From Sclerodactyla briareus (lineage: Eukaryota > Echinodermata > Holothuroidea > Dendrochirotida > Sclerodactylidae): a DNA stretch of 64,000 nt. The notes under the pieces are model-generated. The model did no database searches, was not told the DNA's origin, and saw only the letters and a list, made by a program, of their open reading frames with translations. Shown here in pieces: positions 33,765 to 44,640 of the stretch; within the stretch, counting starts at the first letter, position 1, and the number at the start of each line of letters is the position of its first letter. The DNA is taken from contig JAODTK010005856.1 of the NCBI GenBank assembly GCA_026419785.1, positions 434,001 to 498,000 of the forward strand, read 5' to 3'. Made by a program: the position numbers and the translations under genes.

Positions 33765-33930
33765 CACCAGGAAAGCCAAAAGCTTAGTGATTCCTTGACT
33801 CTTCTGACAACACCATAGCCATACACAAGGACAATGGGAGAGGAGCTTATCATGGGAAACATATCGCTACAATTTCCATTTTTTCCCAACCAACCATAGG
33901 TTCTAGACTCTTGATAAGATGGCTACACAC
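33765..33930. repeat. Dispersed repeat, second copy
   Basis: Second copy of the repeat at 30650-30829, about 75% similar by eye. It directly precedes the large satellite array. Confidence 0.6.
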
Positions 33931-33949
33931 TTAATTTCAGGATTTTCAG

Positions 33950-36390
33950 GACTTGGCCTCTGGTTGACCCCAAAACAATAGGGTTTCTGTACTTCATCAT
34001 GAACTCGGACATGGACCCCAAACAATAGGTTCATGTACTCATAATGGGGAAACTCAAATACCAAGTAGGAGCTTTATCCCTCTAGGTGGGGTCAAGTTAT
34101 CGTGTTCACAAGCCGAAATGGGCCAAAATATTGACTTTTCACAAAATTTTTCTATTTTTCACGAAATTTCACCCCCGACCTAAACCAGAAACCATAGGGT
34201 TCATGTACTCACCATAAGAACACTACACACCAAATTTGAACTGATCGGATCAGATATTCTGGACTTATCGTGTTCACAAGGTTTTCAGACCTTGACCTCT
34301 GGTGACCTCAGATGACCTCTGACCTGACCCCAAAACATAGGGTTCATGTAATCATATGGGGAACAGACACATACCAAGTATGAGACTCATGCCTCCAGGT
34401 GGGGTCAAGGTTATCGTGTTCACAAGCCGAAATGGGCCAAAATAGTGACTTTTTCACAAATTTTTCTTTTCATGAAATTCACCCCGACCTTACCAGAAAC
34501 AATAGGTTCCATGTACTCCCCATAAGAACGCTACAAACCAAATTTGACCTGTCAGACCAACCATTCTGGACTTATCGTGTCACAAGGTTTTCAGACCTTG
34601 ACCTCTGGTGACCTCAGATGACCTCGAACCTGACACCCCAAAACAATAGGGTTAATGTTACTTCAGTTTATGGGGAAACAACACATACCAAGTATGAGCG
34701 TCATCCATCCAGGTGGGGTCAAGTTATCGTGTTCACAAGCAAAATGGGCCAAAATATGACTTTTCACAAATTTCTAATTTTTCACAAAAATTCACCCCGA
34801 CCTTACCAGAAACAATAGGGTTCCTGTACTCCCCATAAGAAAGCTACACACTAAATTTGAACCTGATCAGACCAACCAATCTGGACTTATCATGTTCAAC
34901 AGGTTTTCGACGGGACCGCTGGTGACCTCAAGATGACCTCGACTGAGCCCCAAAACAATAGGGTTCATGTACTCATCAGGGGGAACACCACATACCATAT
35001 GAGCTTCATCCATCCAGGTGGGGTCACGTTATCAGGTTCACTAGCCAAATTGGCCAAATTAATAACTTTTCAAAATTTCCTATTTTTGACCAAAATTCAC
35101 CTATGACAGATACCAGAAACAATAGGCATCCTGTAATCCCCATAAGAACGCTACACACCAATTTTGCACCTGATCAGACCAACCAATCTGGACTTATCAT
35201 GTTCAACAGGTTTTCGACGGGACCGCTGGTGACCTCAAGATGACCTCGACTGAGCCCCAAAACAATAGGGTTCATGTACTCATCAGGGGGAACACCACAT
35301 ACCATATGAGCTTCATCCATCCAGGTGGGGTCACGTTATCAGGTTCACTAGCCAAATTGGCCAAATTAATAACTTTTCAAAATTTCCTATTTTTGACCAA
35401 AATTCACCTATGACAGATACCAGAAACAATAGGCATCCTGTAATCCCCATAAGAACGCTACACACCAATTTTGCACTCTGATCAGACCAAACATTCGGGA
35501 CTTATCCTGTTCACAAGGTTTTCAGACTTGACCTCTGGTGACCTCAGATGAACCTCTGACCTGACCCCAAAAACAATAGGGTTCATGTACTCACATGGGG
35601 AACAACATACCAATATGAGCTTCATCCATCCAGGTGGGGTCAAGTATCGTGTTTAACAAGCCCAAAATTGGCCAAATTATTAACTTCCAATTCGCCTATT
35701 TTTGACCAAATTCACCCCGACCTATACAAGAAACATAGGGTTCTGCTACTCCCCATAAGAAAACTACACACCAAATTTAAACCTGATCAGACCAAAAAAC
35801 CATTATGGACTTATGTGTTCACAAGGTTTTCAGATTGACTCTGGTGGCTCCGATGACCTATGACCTGACACAAAACAATAGGGTTATGTTACTCATCTGG
35901 GGACACACATACCAAGTATGAGCTTATCATCCAGGTGGGGTCAAGTTATCGTGTTCAAAGCCAACATTGGCCAAATTATTAACTTTTCACAAAATGCCCT
36001 ATTTTTGACCAAAAATTCACCCCGACCTAATTACTAGAAACAAAGGGTCTGTACTCCCTATAAGAAAGCTACACACCAAAGTTTAAACCTGATCAGACAA
36101 ACACTTCTGGGACTTATTGTGTTCACAAGGTTTTCAGACAGTGACCTCTGTGACCTCAGATGACCTCTGACATGACCCCAAAACACTAGGTTCAGTACTC
36201 ATAATGGGGAACACACATACGTAGTATGAGCTTATCCATCCAGGTGGGGTCGGTTATCGTGTTCACAGCCAGCGTTACTACACACACACACAAACCACAC
36301 ACACGCACACACACACACCACACACACACTGTGTCGACTGCATAGATTCCTCTGACTTCGTCAAGAGAATCAAACAACAGGTGTGATTTT
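33950..36390 (-). repeat. Composite element, family 1: large array, about eight ~307-bp dimers
   Basis: The block CCAGGTGGGGTCA recurs near 34085, 34396, 34711, 35020, 35322, 35630, 35932 and 36240, a period of 302-314 bp. Each unit holds two diverged ~150-bp monomers, both opening on TTATCGTGTTCAC. The array ends in a CA tract (about 36270-36330), then GACTGCATAGATTCCTCTGA and CTTCGTCAAGAGAATCAAA, a stem-loop. It occupies the intron between the formin GNYMNG and GNRTRG exons. No ORF is supported. Confidence 0.9.
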
Positions 36391-36737
36391 CTCCAACTAT
36401 TACAGTCCAAATTAGGATTGTAAGTACCCAACTTTACACTAAGTAAAATTTTAACATTGCAGTGGATTGGAATGTCCTTGAATGATTTCTGAAGGTTATA
36501 GAGGCTGTGTAATCGGAGGGAGAAGTTGGGGGCATGAGGTGGCGGATTTCGTCCCAATGGGAAGTGTGCTACAGCAAAATGTCTTCTGATACATGACTAG
36601 TCTGTCCCATCAACAGTCAGTTTGGGGAATAGAGTTTTCCTCCTGTTACTAATCAAATTAGAGAGAGTGAAATGTTGATAATGTTCACCCATTGGAAAGC
36701 ACTGCTGCCTACCAGATGGTCTCGGCTACTCCCTTAC

Positions 36738-37345
36738 AAGCTTTAAAGGACTGACAGGATGGATTATACAAGGGCTAATTTAATCGCTGGATAAAAAATG
36801 AATGCATCAGCCCAAACCCGGAGTTCATAGGACTTTCCCGCTATAGTTATAGTAATTTAAAGTGTGTGTATTGTGAAGCTTGTGTATGCGCAAGATCGAA
36901 ATTGCATCCCATCATGCATATGAATGATGTCATACTTTTGCAAACCCTGCAAACATTCTTTGTTGTCCATTGGAATTCAAACATTAAATTTCAATTCGAA
37001 AAGCTTTTAGGTCCATGGGAGAGGATTTCTGTAGTGGGTTGGTAGGTGTGGATGGGCTATTTGGTGAGAGATACAACAGAAATCATGCTATAATGTTGAC
37101 TTTTCAACAAATGAAACAATCAATACTCAATAAAATCATATTTCTGTGTTGGTCCATGTGTGACGGTCATGCATTATTGTGCAATTAGGAGTCTCCCAAT
37201 TCTCTGCCTAATGGCCAAAACCTTGAAGGCAGAACTCCACATAGGGACCTCGTATTGAAATGGGGGTTAGACCAATAGATACAGTTTTCCATTCTCCACG
37301 TATAACCTCTGTTGTATCCAAGCCTGCAGTTGTCCTTTAATGCCC
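36738..37345 (-). mobile_element. Dispersed ~600-bp MITE-like repeat, copy 3, with both ends
   Basis: The best-preserved copy. The left end TTTAAAGGACTGACAGG and right end CCTGCAGTTGTCCTTTAA are inverted repeats (AGGAC core). Flanking TTAA at both sides is compatible with a TTAA target, as in piggyBac-type MITEs, but TTAA could equally be part of the terminal repeats. No coding capacity. Confidence 0.7.
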
Positions 37346-37798
37346 TATTACCATAGTTTGGTTCGGGAAAAGGTTACTAGAATGTCTTGGAAACAATACA
37401 GCATAACTCATTATATAAGTATATCAGGCATGGCCCCTATTCAGTAGTGAAAGATTGCTTGTTTGGTATGATCCGTGATTGGTTGGATACAATTTGTGCT
37501 GAAAAGAGAGAAGTATTCATCTCTGGTTTCTCAATAGTTGGTAGGTCCCGCAGATGAAATTCACCAACATTACGTGAGCTATTAACACGTAACTACTTCT
37601 CGAGTCAAGCTATGAACTGCAGTGTTGCTGAGCTTGCTAGGATTGTACCAGTTTACGCAAATTCAGGTTGCACTACACTATTATTACTTCATTTCAATTT
37701 TGCTTGCATAAAGATGAAATACTGATAGGATTGTTTAATGACATATTAAAGTAAAATATAATGTCAGAATGCAATCTACACTGATAATGCACACTTAC

Positions 37799-37871
37799 CA
37801 CCATTCATGTAATTGCCAAAGGCCAAAATTATTGACAATAACTTCCGGAGTCCTTCCCCATTCCTAAGTAT
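37799..37871 (-). CDS. Formin, FH2 exon with ILAFGNYMNG
   Basis: Acceptor TGTTCACAG, donor GTAAGT, 73 nt with no indel. It reads ILRNGEGLRKLLSIILAFGN, then YMNG, and leaves one base (G) for the next exon. LAFGNYMN is the hallmark of FH2, the domain that forms a ring dimer on actin barbed ends. The phase-0 start matches the preceding exon exactly. Confidence 0.96.
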
Positions 37872-38584
37872 CTGTGAACAAATTAGAAATATTGTTGTTG
37901 AAGCATTGTTGCCATGTTGAGATTTTCATTCACTTTGGGGAACTTTGAGGAACCTATGACATTCTGGGGGAATAATGTGGCGGCACCACATAGCCCTCAC
38001 AGGAATGCTACCATTTGCACCATGATAACAGAAAGACAAAAAAAAGGTATTCATAGCAAATGAGAATGAGATGAATTTTCAATATATTGTGAATGATTTG
38101 TAGGTTTTATTCGGATCCCATCTATAGTTTGTATGAATATCAAACTGTACTGGGAGATTTTCCATTGTAACATGCGAACGTCGCCTTCACTTTTCCGCTA
38201 TTTCTACCGGACGAGAATACCTCTGTAAAGAACTGAACAATACGCAACATACACCAGAAAAAATTCACCAACAATTATCAGAATCCAAATAATGTGCAAA
38301 GAAAATATGCATTCTGCCATTCCCCCCCCCTACTGATCGAATTGCTCACTATGAGACTCCGTGTCTCTAATTCGCGCCATTCGAACAACCGATCTACGGC
38401 ACCAGTCAGTGGTCAGTGATGACATCGATAAAAGATAAATGATAAACATCCAAATAATCTGTAAGATGAACTTCCCCCTATCATCAACACTAGTTAGCAC
38501 TACTGACCAACAACCAAGGGAAATACACAACTCCGAAAGTTTTTTTTTTTTTAGTTTCCAGAATGGTGGGGGGGCGTGACCATG

Positions 38585-38890
38585 CATAATAATAACAATA
38601 ATGAATTATATTTTTTAATAGCACGTGATACCAAGTTTCTAAGGGCTTCACAAATGGAGCCTGCAAATACAAGAATTACAGGAAACGTTCCCCAGCTGTC
38701 TCTTAACAAATGGCACAGAATAAGATTTGCATTCACGAATGTGAATCGGAAGCTTGTTCCATAGAGCATTATCGCGATAGAGGAATGTGCGACCACCATA
38801 GCCAGTCGTAGTTAATGGCCCACAAGCCACGATCCCACTGTAGGTGCTCATGGCGGTAAGGAACGGAGAGTAACAGAAGTTACCCAATGA
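38585..38890 (-). mobile_element. LINE 3' end fragment with TTA-rich tail
   Basis: The minus strand carries the extreme C-terminal motif of Jockey/CR1/L2-type reverse transcriptases: a GYGGRTFLYRDNALWNKLPI block, then HIRECKSYSVPFVKRQL. It ends near 38600 in a (TTATTA)-like tail. Everything upstream is missing. It is inserted in a formin intron, in the gene's own orientation. Confidence 0.8.
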
Positions 38891-39338
38891 ACAGGTGAAA
38901 TGCTGTTGCTATGTAACAGGATCCAGATTGTATACACATCTAAATACCTGTTTCCTAAATCAGTTATCTCATCACAGTGCACCATGTGATAACAGCTAGA
39001 CTGCATGAGCACAGTAAAATGTATGCCAACAAATTTACTTTCAATTAGAAGTCATGCAGCCGCACACAGGGTGTCGCCATATAGCGAGAAACTATATGCC
39101 TCATTCATTCAATAAATATGAAGAAGATACATTGGAGACACTTAACACCAAATTAACAATTGCGACCGGGACACAGTTTTCATCTAGACAAACCATTAAA
39201 TAATATATTTCAAGACGTGACTGGGTATTTTCCAGTTTATCGATGATAAGGAGCAGTGCAGGCATCGGTTGAACCATTGGCCTATGGGCTAATGGCCTAT
39301 AGGCCTATCGATGCCCTGCCTGGAAGAGATAGTACTAC

Positions 39339-39468
39339 CTCTATAACATTCTGCAGGATATTGATGCGGTGTGTGATGTCTGTTACTTGCTCCTCATTGG
39401 TTGACTGGTAGGTGATACAGAAGACCCGATCGGCAAACTGTGGTATCATCGACACTTCATGAAGGAAT
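39339..39468 (-). CDS. Formin, FH2 exon (FLHEV..IP.FADRVFCI)
   Basis: Acceptor CACTCACAG, donor GTAGTA. 130 nt are one base plus 43 codons, with no indel. It reads FLHEVSMIPQFADRVFCITY and later THRINILQNVIE. The FL.EL..IP.F..R..C..F sequence is characteristic of the FMN group. The first base completes the Gln codon begun in the previous exon (PEQ|FLHEV), and the end is phase 0 into ILRNGEG. Confidence 0.96.
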
Positions 39469-39825
39469 CTGTGAGTGAAGGGGACCGTTTCAACACATTG
39501 AGAATGCACATTTTTTTCAGCCGAACCTTAATGAGAGAAACCTAATGGCTACAATAATGGAAGCAGTACATAGGCAGATTCTCCCTTTCCCCCTCCCCCA
39601 GACAGGCTACACTGGGGAGATCAGTGCAAAAAATAAAGGTTACAAAAAGTTCCTGAAGCATACAGAGATAAAAAAGAGGGAGGAAAGCTACAGAGAAAAG
39701 GTATGAAAATAGTAACATTGAAAACAGGAGATGCTGATATGGCAGTGGTTTATATGCGCACCCTCCTCCCCCTCCTTGTTACAGCAATCCTGCTGGGACC
39801 CCTGGAAGATGTGGGGTAAAACAAA

Positions 39826-39940
39826 GAGCTAGGTAAGAATCATCACATTCACAAACTGATGATGTCATCAGGAAAAAAACAGATAGGTAAGAATCATCAC
39901 ATTCACAAACTGATGTTGTCATCAGGAAAAAAAAACTAAC
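39826..39940. repeat. Two-copy tandem repeat, ~60 bp
   Basis: GGTAAGAATCATCACATTCA followed by CAAACTGATG and TGTCATCAGGAAAAAAA occurs twice in a row with one or two differences. It is intronic. Confidence 0.85.
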
Positions 39941-40763
39941 AGCCCCCCAGGATTGATGACCCAAGATATGCCGCTGATCCATTTGTAACATTTTGGTTTG
40001 TCTAGTAATGCCAACAGGCTCAAGGCACTGCTTCGCTGCTCATGTGTGGCATCACAGACCGTAGCGCAAAATTAATACATCAGGTCATTTTTCGAGCAAT
40101 TCCATCTATAAGTTAGGCGCACTAAACTTGCAGTGTCAGATATCTACTGAGATAACATTGTGCTAACAATTAAAGTCTGTGTTACCTAAGCAACTGCAGT
40201 GCCCCTGCCGCGAAAACATTCAATGTAAAATTTGTACAGGAGAAAAAGGTTTTGACGACTGCTTCAATCACAAAATATCAGTCTTGCATAAATAGACAGA
40301 TGTTGAAGACGAAGATCTTGCTCTCTGTGGACTTTCAACCTGCCATGTGATTCCAGCACAAAATGGTTTGGGGATAGAATTGCAACACATTAAGTCAATG
40401 GGGCTAGTGGACTTCATCAGAACACATCCTACCCATAATACAGTGCAGTGCACCACAGTAATTGCAATAAATGAGGTCTATGCACAATGGCAATGTGTTC
40501 CATTGGAGGAGTGTTTTGGCATGACTGTACCGAAAAATTAATTGTACCCGGGGCGGGTGGGGACCCGAATTTACTCCCTCCCTCCCCTCCCTCCCCAAGG
40601 ATGCTATAGGATTCTCTGGGTCCCCACAGCTGGGTTGGGGCCTGGGGGTGGGAGAGGTTGGTGGGCATTCTGACACTATCCCTGTCTGCCAAACAAGGTT
40701 TCAGGAGGGACATGCCTCATACTTTCTTAGATCTTGAAAACTATATTGATGCGAGTAACTTAC

Positions 40764-40841
40764 TGTTCTGGTTGTCGAGGTCGCAGCGCCATCCTTCTTC
40801 AAGTGGTTCTCAATCAATTTAAGTTCATCTTTCTGAGGTCT
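40764..40841 (-). CDS. Formin, FH2 exon (RPQKDELKLIENHL..DLDNPEQ)
   Basis: The acceptor is TTTTTTTTAGAG or TTTTTTTTAG; the former (exon end 40839) fits the phase better. The donor is GTAAGT. It reads PQKDELKLIENHLKKDG and, after one or two missing bases, DLDNPEQ. This corresponds to the EN..Q.DEL..I segment and LDKPEQ of FMN1/2, directly ahead of FL.EL. The last two bases CA join the next exon's A. Confidence 0.92.
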
Positions 40842-42774
40842 CTAAAAAAAAGAAGAAACAGGGGATAGGTGGAACATTTTTTCTCCATCTGTTATATCTT
40901 TCCTTCTTAGATAATTGTCTACAACCTATTTTTTTTCTTCAAACACTTCTATGCCAATCACTGTTGGATGGGGAAACTGAAATATTTGTGACGAACCCAA
41001 TAGCCGTAGTTATAATGATACTAAGATTCTCAGAGCCAAAATCAGTGATGTGATCAGAAAAGATTCCCTCTGAAGTGAAACACCAATTAATTGGGTAATG
41101 AACCGCAGGAAGCCTAATATCCTCCTGCTTCACAGCTCTCTCCCGGAGTGTCTGAGATGCCAATATGCCAGGTGTGTCTGCTCAATTAACCAGAAGGTTT
41201 GGCTTGAACTCTAACACACTCCATTGAATCAAACATTTATGAGAATAATTTTCAGTCATTGAATTTGACAGACTGACAGAAAGATGGGTAACGCGTGTTA
41301 CATGATGTCACCGCGGTTTGACTATGTACAAACCTGGATCTGAACTGGAGGAAGAAAAAGGCCTACGTATCAGTGGTAAACGGTTTCAGTCATTACTTTA
41401 CTCACGCTGTTGAAGGAATTTTTCCTCTGCGATTTCTTCCCCGGAATTTGACCAAGAGTGGCCATCTGACAGCCCCGAATACCCTCTCCCCCCTCCATTC
41501 CAAAAAGAAAAAATTATATATATTGGACTCAATGGAATTCATTTTTTGAAAATCGGAAATAAAAAATGAATAAAAAAATGAAAAATAAACAAATCAGTGT
41601 TGCAGAATCGAAGTGATTGGAACAAATCCGCCCGAAACCGTCTCCTGAATATTTTTCACAGAAATTATATGTTTGATTGGCTTACTGAATGCCATATATC
41701 TAAAATCTAAATGACATGTGGAACAATAACCAGGTGTTTCTCACAAATACAGAATGATATCAAGGTGCCGTCACACTGTAACAATAACTATAATAAAATT
41801 TATCGCTCACACACAATCCCGAGAACGCTAGTCACACCATGAGCTTCACCACCCTCTCAAAAGTGCGGGGGATATGGCCACATTTTTGAAATTTTTTACT
41901 TTTGAAATGTTAAAGTCATGGTAGCATTGTCAAAGGGGGGGGGACATGTTCCCCCCATCCCCCACCTGTTGACGCCCATGAGTCACACATAAACGATAAC
42001 GATGAAATGTGAATCAACCAGTGAGATGGATTTGGAACGATAAACCTTTTGACCATCAGGAGAATGTTTACATTTGACATCACAGCTTTATTCAGCTCCC
42101 AACCGCCGTTATCCTGGGCTTCCATCACTTCAGTGTGGATGCACCAATTTTATCATTATCTTTATAAAGTGTTACTGGGTCTTTAATCTTGAGGATGGGC
42201 ATCCTTAACCTGATCATTGTCTGAAAACTTCAGGATTATCCAAATAAAGTTGTAAAATATTGGAATGTAAATTATTCCTTACACAACAGAGCCAGTTCTA
42301 CAGTATATACAATGCCCTGCTATGCCTATACAGGCTGATTGTTTAATAGCATCAATTGTCAACCTCATCAATTTAGCTGTCTGTTTTTTAATCCACTACC
42401 CAGTTTTGACCTTCTAACCCTATTGTTATTTTTTTGGGGGGGTTAAATCTAAAACCCATCATCATAAACTATTATAAACAAATGAGAGCAAGTTGACTGC
42501 ATTTGGGCCAGGAGGGGGACTAGGTGCCTGGCGACTGGACAAGTGGTTTAAAGCCATCCTGAAAGGGGTTGGGTCCATGGGTAGAATGGAGGCATAAGTG
42601 GATCCCCGTGAATATTGGACCAGTTTTTAATTGATAATTTTTGTGAATAGGACATATTCTGGTTTGCCTGATGAAATTCAGGAATGGTTGGGTTAGAAAT
42701 AATAATTGAGACAAGAGTCCATGGGGTCTGTGGTTTGCTGAATTTCTTGACTTACCTAACTAAGGCAGAAGAAT

Positions 42775-43270
42775 GGTAGAGTGGTATCGGTGAACTTTAC
42801 AACCAAAATATTCCGGGTTCGAATTCCAGCGGTCACCGGACGATTTTTTCCTAGGTGGCTGCACTTGCAGTTGTGATGGGCGAGGTCTTGGTTTTCACTC
42901 TATGGGTTCCGCTGTGATACAGTGGATTTTCTGGGGTCCATGGGATTTGTTTACGGATGTTTGCAATAAGACTCGTATGTCGGCTGTGAGCAGTCACGTT
43001 GAACTTTGACTTCCGCTCCTAACAGGTTCCGAGAAGTTGTGGGGGGTCGGGTCCTTGACCTTTCACTGATAGTCCTTTCGGAGGGGACGTAATTGCGTTC
43101 CCGGGAGCAGTTGGGATTGGTTCCAACATCCCTCCTTGTTTTATCACTGATCACTCGTCGAGAAGAGAGCGAGTTATCGCGGTGCTCATCCACGATCAAT
43201 ACGGCCAGGTTCCTAGATGAGCCTTAATTGGCTTCCTGAACTCGTAGAAATCTAATCAATCAATCCATTT
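42775..43270 (+). mobile_element. tRNA-derived SINE, best copy (~490 bp)
   Basis: Head: TAGAGTGGTATCGG (A box) and GGGTTCGAATTCC (B box) about 35 bp apart, as in RNA polymerase III internal promoters. Body: TGGCTGCACTTGCAGTTGTG and TCGGCTGTGAGCAGTCACGT, among others. 3' end: TTAATTGGCTTCCTGAACTC and an (AATC)n-like tail. A diverged copy lies at 8885-9345. It is in a formin intron, opposite to the gene. Confidence 0.82.
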
Positions 43271-43436
43271 AAGTCTGGTGATACTTAGTGTCACCCCTCC
43301 CCCCCCCCCCCCACAGAGTCCCATCAGTTCTAAATGTTCACACAGTAATACCTAAGGGAAAGAGGCATATAGGCAAATAGGTGTGGAGAATGTCTCTCTC
43401 CTATGACACTCATTGAATTTAACTTGGCGATCTTAC

Positions 43437-43585
43437 CATTTCATACAAGCCTGTAGGCTCTCTAGATCCACTACAGAAAGATCTATCTTGAGTATTGCTT
43501 GATGGAGGTCACACATTTCAACATGGAGGCTGGACATGAATATACCAACTGCCTGGGAGCGCTTACTCTCCAGTAGTTTGGCTAC
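43437..43585 (-). CDS. Formin, FH2 exon ([14 protein letters not shown])
   Basis: Acceptor CTGCCCACAG, donor GTAAGA. It reads [20 protein letters not shown], then [17 protein letters not shown] and [19 protein letters not shown] and SVVDLE..QALYE are diagnostic of the FMN/cappuccino group rather than DAAM, DIA, FHOD or INF2. Its last codons (LYEN) are blurred by a missing T and A. The acceptor and first 40 nt are duplicated 133 bp upstream. Confidence 0.95.
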
Positions 43586-43785
43586 CTGTGGGCAGAACAG
43601 TCACAATGTGAGATACATAACACAACAAAAGCAGGAACAATGCAACCCTTCATAGGCATTGTTCAGGTTCTTAGAAATCAACTGCCTGGGAGCGCTTACT
43701 CTCCAGTAGTTTGGCTACCTGTGGGCAGAACAGTCACAATGTGAGATACATAACACAACAAAAGCAGGAACAATGCAACCCATCA
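43546..43785. repeat. 133-bp tandem duplication across a formin splice acceptor
   Basis: 43546-43651 is repeated exactly at 43679-43784. The upstream (distal) copy carries a complete acceptor and the first 40 nt of the KRSQ exon, then breaks off without a donor. Confidence 0.9.
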
Positions 43786-44361
43786 TGAGCATTGTTTGTG
43801 CACAATGGCAGAAGGTCCTATTGTCTTTGGTATGACCATTTCATGAATTTTGGTATACCAATTCTAAATTACCACTTTAATGGAGGGGGATTGAAAAACT
43901 ACAAATCCAACACTATAGGCCTCTGGGTAAGGCAGTAGTCATGCCAGGAGTAAAAATGAGTATGAAATTTGCAGGATGACATCAATCCACAGCATAAGAG
44001 AATGCTAACAAATTGTTGATTTTGTCTAATGGTCAGTCAGAATTCCAATAAAGTTCCTCATCATGAAAATATGTCAATGAATGGCATCTGCAGAGCATAA
44101 TTGCGAAGTCCCACCTAACCGCTCTCTTATACCTAGCAGGGTAGCAAAGATAACTGTCTTGAGGGGGGAAAGGGTGATTTGAGAGTCAGTATTCCCTAGG
44201 AAAGATCCTCATGATTGGCATAACTCTCCCTTTTCGGTATAAGATGTTGATTTATTACCTCTAAGACACGCAATTGGTGTAATACCTGTGTATGTACAGC
44301 ATTCAAATTTCCGATGAACGATGTGTACATATTCCTGGTCATTTGGCCATGAGATGGAGGA

Positions 44362-44405
44362 GGGGGGGGGGGGGGGGGGGGGGGGGTGGGGGGGGGGGGG
44401 GGGGG
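44362..44405. repeat. Poly-G tract, 43 G with one T
   Basis: Almost pure guanine run followed by GGTGGTC. It creates poly-Gly/poly-Pro frames on both strands that should not be called genes. Strong G-quadruplex potential. It is intronic. Confidence 0.9.
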
Positions 44406-44469
44406 TGGTCTGCCGGCGCAGAACCTTCCTATGCATAAGTCCACTGCTGTATCATCGCCTGTTGTATCA

Positions 44470-44640
44470 AACACACAATTGGTACAGCGTCTGCCTTCCA
44501 CCCAGAGACCAGGGTTCGATTCCCAGTCTGTCATAATGAGAACTTTAGAAATGGTACTGCTGCCTTCTCGCAGGGCGCTCAGCATGAGGGATTGGAGCAG
44601 GACTAACGAGGTAGCCCTTTGGCGAGTTGCCATCTAATTA
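44470..44640 (+). mobile_element. tRNA-like SINE head or tRNA-Gly relic
   Basis: AATTGGTACAGCGTCTGCC, then TTCCACCCAGAG and GGGTTCGATTCCC, resemble the D arm, anticodon arm (loop CTTCCAC, TCC) and T arm of a tRNA. The acceptor stem and 5' D-arm side are missing, so it is not a working tRNA. About 120 bp of unrelated tail follows, as in a SINE. No second copy is seen in the window. Confidence 0.5.

Noticed and set aside
33950-36390. CRISPR-like array
   Set aside because: Adjacent ~150-bp units without spacers, in DNA with eukaryotic introns. No cas genes.
44470-44545. Functional tRNA-Gly(TCC)
   Set aside because: Acceptor stem and half the D arm are missing.
44196-44633. 145-codon proline-rich minus frame
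   Set aside because: The prolines come from the poly-G tract and the rest from the tRNA-like repeat. It is not FH1, which is at 47.5 kb.
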